A DNA stretch of 64,000 nucleotides from 2-02-FULL-55-14 sp964581115 (GTDB lineage: Bacteria > Bacteroidota > Ignavibacteria > UBA10030): contig CAZOMY010000001.1 in NCBI GenBank assembly GCA_964581115.1, positions 310,001 to 374,000 on the forward strand, written 5' to 3'. The translations under genes and the position numbers were made by a program. Below the pieces are notes generated by a model that worked only from the letters and a program-made list of their open reading frames with translations, did no database searches and was not told where the DNA came from. This document shows positions 61,724 through 64,000 of this stretch, one piece after another; the stretch's first letter is position 1, and each line of letters starts with the position of its first letter.

Positions 61724-62946
61724 CCTTTCAGCTCCGGAATGACCCCGTTGACGCGCGCGGGCTTGAAGAGATCATATAGAACCAGGCCGACAGCACCCAA
61801 AAGAACGCCGTCGCTCCGAAGCTGTGCCGAACGGACCGTCACCGCCTTGGCCGGCTCGGGAAGATGGTCACGGCTCAGCTTCTCCTGGACGAGGGCGGCC
61901 ACCTCCGGCTCGGCAGCGATCGAGCCGCCAAGAACGATCATGGCCGGATTCAGCAAGTTGATGATGCCGATGCAGACGGCGGCCACCGCCGAGGTGGCTT
62001 CCTCGATGATCTTCTTGGCGAGCCCATCTCCGGCTCGAACTGCCCGCACGATCGCCTCGACCGTGGCGACCTCCGGGGAGCCTCCATGCGATCGATAGGC
62101 CATCATGAGCGATGAGTCGCCGAGCAATGCTCCGAGATCATACTGACCGTGATACAGCAACGGGAATCGGTCGGGCCTGGCAAGCTCATAACCCACTTCA
62201 TTGTAGCCGATCTCTCCCGCACTCGAGGTGCGGCCGTGCAATATCTTTCCGTCGACGATGATTCCCGTGCCGATGCCGTCCCCCACCCAGAAGAAGACCT
62301 GGTCGGCGATCTGCCGTCCTGCGCCGAAGAGGTACTCGGCAAGCGTCATGGCTTTGACATCATTCTCGACAAAGACCGGCAGTCCAAGCGCATGTCCGAA
62401 CACCGTCTTGAGGTTGGTTCCCTTCCACCCTTTCAGTGTGTCGGCCACTCTCAGAATGCCGGTCTCACGGTCGATGATACCAGGCAATCCGACACCCAAC
62501 CCGACGCTTCGGTCAAAGAGGGTTGGAGATTCCTTGCGCCAGGTTTCGAGATGGTCCAGGATACGACCGATCACCGTCTTGGGCGGATCGCCGGGTGTGA
62601 TGTCGAACGCATCGCGCTGCAGGATGTTCGCGTTCATGTCGGTCGCGACGATCTGGACAGAACGCATGCGAATGTCGACGCCAAGGACGGTGCCGGCTCT
62701 TGGATTGAAACGCAGGAGCTCACGCTTGCGTCCCCCTCGGCTTGTGGAGGTACCCTCGCCGACCGGCTCAAGGAACCCACCGTCCAGGAATCTGCCGACG
62801 ATCTCGGTGACTGTGGTCTTCGAGAGGGAGCAACGCTGGGAGATCTCGGTGCGCGAGATGGGACTCGAGTCCCGGACGAGTCGGAGAATGCGGTACTCGT
62901 TCGGTTCGTCGAAGGCGCTTCTTCGTTCGGCCAGTCTACGCCACAC
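61720..62946 (-). CDS. ROK family transcriptional regulator (NagC/XylR-type)
   Basis: 408 aa. N-terminal winged-helix (EYRILRLVRDSSPISRTEISQRCSLSKTTVTEIVGRFLDGGFLEPVG, 17-65), then a ROK sugar-binding fold: LGVDIRMRSVQIVATD, FVENDVKAMTLAEYLFG, WVGDGIGTGIIVDGKIL, AGEIGYNEVGYE and NLLNPAMIVLGGS. The Cys-rich zinc motif of ROK kinases is missing and the kinase EIGH is EIGY, so it is probably a pure sugar sensor. GTG 62946 start. First gene of the GHL10-TonB operon, so local control with a sugar inducer is likely; an inverted repeat lies just upstream. Confidence 0.93.
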   Translation of the reverse strand: MWRRLAERRSAFDEPNEYRILRLVRDSSPISRTEISQRCSLSKTTVTEIVGRFLDGGFLEPVGEGTSTSRGGRKRELLRFNPRAGTVLGVDIRMRSVQIVATDMNANILQRDAFDITPGDPPKTVIGRILDHLETWRKESPTLFDRSVGLGVGLPGIIDRETGILRVADTLKGWKGTNLKTVFGHALGLPVFVENDVKAMTLAEYLFGAGRQIADQVFFWVGDGIGTGIIVDGKILHGRTSSAGEIGYNEVGYELARPDRFPLLYHGQYDLGALLGDSSLMMAYRSHGGSPEVATVEAIVRAVRAGDGLAKKIIEEATSAVAAVCIGIINLLNPAMIVLGGSIAAEPEVAALVQEKLSRDHLPEPAKAVTVRSAQLRSDGVLLGAVGLVLYDLFKPARVNGVIPELKG

Positions 62947-62967
62947 GGGTAGATCTGCAGGAGAAGT

Positions 62968-62999
62968 ATTGGTTTGTCAACCTGACGAACAAACCCAAT
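62968..62999. promoter_or_regulatory. Inverted repeat upstream of the ROK regulator, possible operator
   Basis: ATTGG-TTTGT (62968-62977) pairs with ACAAACCCAAT (62989-62999) with a one-base bulge and an 11-base centre. It sits 22-53 bases upstream of the GTG start. ROK repressors commonly bind AT-rich dyads and regulate themselves. A TTGACA on the minus strand at 63030-63025 may be a -35 element, with a poor -10. Confidence 0.35.
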
Positions 63000-63373
63000 T
63001 TGCCATCCTAACTTCAGTCTGTCAAGTTAATTCCTCTGAGTTCAATTCCCAATCATGAGACAGGTTGCACCTCATGACTGACCGACGCAGTCCGCCCTAT
63101 ACGATGCGTCCACACAAGTCCCTGCCATATTCCTGACCCAGAGCCACCTCGACGAAATGCCGCTGGATCGAGCCCATCGGCCGAGGAACATCTCGGCCAG
63201 GACGACCCCCGCACCACCCTTGCGCGTGGATGAACTCAGCAAGCATTTCTCCACTCCATCGCACTGTTCTCCCCCAGGTCCCCTCCAAGGATCATTCTCA
63301 GATCTGTTCCTCCTTCCCTCCACCTACGGTGCGCAGTGTGAACTTCATTTCTACCAACCGGGGTTCTCCACAG

Positions 63374-63403
63374 ACACTCCTTCTCTTGTTGCTCTTCCGA
63401 TCT
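63374..63403. other. Illumina-adapter-like sequence, possible assembly artefact
   Basis: Bases 63391-63403 are GCTCTTCCGATCT, exactly the last 13 bases of the standard Illumina adapter. The preceding 17 bases (ACACTC, then TTC and CT spaced as in the adapter) also resemble it with mismatches and a short deletion. The site is 12 bases from the stop of the neighbouring gene. Confidence 0.5.
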
Positions 63404-63414
63404 CCCTCGATGCT

Positions 63415-64000
63415 CTATTGCTCCTCGATGACCATGATCGTGTTCGCTACCGCCCTCTCGCCAGTCCGGTCAGATGGACTGTTCACGATCTGACCCTCCA
63501 CCACCATCGTCGTCGAGCCTCCTCCGTCCAGATTCACCGCATTCCATGCGCCTATCGATCTCAGAAACCTGGCCATCTCCCTGAAATCCATTCCGATGCT
63601 CGAGGCTTGCCGCCCGTCGACGGTGCCGAGGTAGAGCACCGACGAATCCTCACTCATGCCGACGAATGTCCGTGGATGTCGATCGGTCGTGAACTTGATA
63701 CCGATCCCCTCGCGCCGATGCTCTTCGTTGTCGACGTTTCGTCCATCCCTCAGGATACGTCCACCGGCTCCGACGACCTCATCGAGCATCTCCTCGTTCT
63801 CCCACAGTCGCAACGACACGAGCACGGTATCACCTTTCTGGAGGACCGGTTCGCCCCCCTTCATCGACGACCAGACCCATGAGTCCCCCGAGATCGCCGC
63901 ATTGCCGTCCATGCCGACACGGTCGACGATGAACTTCCCCATTCCATTGGGCCTGGGTTCAGCCACGGGCCTCAACACCATCTCGCACGTTCCTTTGATC
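63415..64000 (-). CDS. Phosphodiester glycosidase (NAGPA domain), C-terminal part
   Basis: The last 195 codons of a gene whose start lies beyond base 64000; no start is claimed. The NAGPA (DUF2233) domain is clear: RHPRTFVGMSEDSSVLYLGTVDGRQ, then GMDFREMARFLRSIGAWNAVNLDGGGSTTMVVEG, whose NLDGGGSTTM block is the family signature, and a final ERAVANTIMVIEEQ. The family cleaves GlcNAc-1-phosphodiesters or related envelope glycan links. The full protein would be larger. Fits the amino-sugar theme of this region. Confidence 0.88.
   Translation of the reverse strand, partial: IKGTCEMVLRPVAEPRPNGMGKFIVDRVGMDGNAAISGDSWVWSSMKGGEPVLQKGDTVLVSLRLWENEEMLDEVVGAGGRILRDGRNVDNEEHRREGIGIKFTTDRHPRTFVGMSEDSSVLYLGTVDGRQASSIGMDFREMARFLRSIGAWNAVNLDGGGSTTMVVEGQIVNSPSDRTGERAVANTIMVIEEQ

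Larger units (their letters stand above)
62947..63414. other. 468-bp region with no confident gene
   Basis: Between the NAGPA gene stop and the ROK start. Contents seen: the inverted repeat above, a pyrimidine-rich stretch (63270-63410, plus strand) and an adapter-like sequence at 63374-63403. A 63-codon minus-strand frame (63097-63288, ending GQEYGRDLCGRIV) is protein-like in places but has no recognised domain and may be a decayed fragment. No terminator hairpin was found after the NAGPA stop. Confidence 0.55.

Noticed and set aside
62149..62952. Plus-strand open frame over the ROK regulator
   Set aside because: Antisense to a clear winged-helix ROK gene; no domain.

Overview
The window is a GC-rich, almost fully coding piece of a bacterial chromosome (or draft contig). 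The FCB superphylum is indicated by C-terminal type IX secretion (T9SS) sorting domains with a YPNPFNP-type motif, a PorV/PorQ-family outer-membrane protein, TonB receptors with carboxypeptidase-like N-terminal domains, and a YbeY whose third metal ligand is Asp, as I recall for Bacteroidota. The high GC and the TTG-N20-TAnnTT promoters suggest an Ignavibacteria/Kapabacteria-like lineage rather than a classical Bacteroides. This is inference, since no rRNA or other marker gene is present. No rRNA, tRNA, CRISPR array, insertion sequence or prophage was found. Nearly all genes lie on the minus strand; only a GH38 mannosidase and nanE are on the plus strand.

Region 1 (1-37.5 kb) is housekeeping. 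In minus-strand transcription order (right to left) it holds a YtcJ amidohydrolase and a response regulator closed by a terminator. An MFS permease, a small unknown gene, prmC, dtd, a phosphatase-superfamily enzyme, comEC, a methylmalonyl-CoA mutase large subunit, a secreted Ig-repeat T9SS protein, an rRNA-type methyltransferase, a P1 peptidase, a NUDIX hydrolase, a PfkB kinase, mtnA, recO and htrA follow, ending at a strong terminator. Next come aroC (own promoter), then a long run HNH-trpS-scpA-scpB-rlu-malQ-lysS-lipoprotein-TonB receptor, a C-terminal processing protease, DUF3108, gamma carbonic anhydrase (interrupted by a 100-N gap), an MBL hydrolase, an unknown gene, ybeY, smg and topA (cut by the window edge). 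Many neighbours overlap by 1-4 bases (ATGA, GTGA, TTGA, TGATG), so translational coupling is pervasive.

Region 2 (37.5-64 kb) looks like a glycan and amino-sugar acquisition locus. A divergent promoter pair at 39.37-39.45 kb separates a sodium:solute symporter from a GH38 alpha-mannosidase plus NanE (ManNAc-6-P epimerase). Converging on these is a DUF4855-ROK sugar-kinase fusion. A HyuA-type ATPase, an ion-transporter-superfamily permease and an FAD oxidoreductase come next, with two related palindromic tandem-repeat elements flanking hyuA. Then comes one tightly packed operon of a ROK repressor, a GHL10-type T9SS glycoside hydrolase, a T9SS protein, a large TonB receptor, a second T9SS protein, PorV/PorQ and two beta-barrel proteins. 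The window ends in a phosphodiester glycosidase (NAGPA) gene cut by the edge. ROK kinase plus NanE fits ManNAc to ManNAc-6-P to GlcNAc-6-P; the ROK repressor is the natural regulator.

Most notable are a trpS with no ATG/GTG/TTG start that also carries a four-cysteine iron-sulfur motif, the DUF4855-ROK fusion, the CACAGAG/CACAAAG hairpin repeats, a recurring promoter pattern, and two assembly-quality flags (the N gap inside a gene and an Illumina-adapter-like stretch near 63.39 kb).
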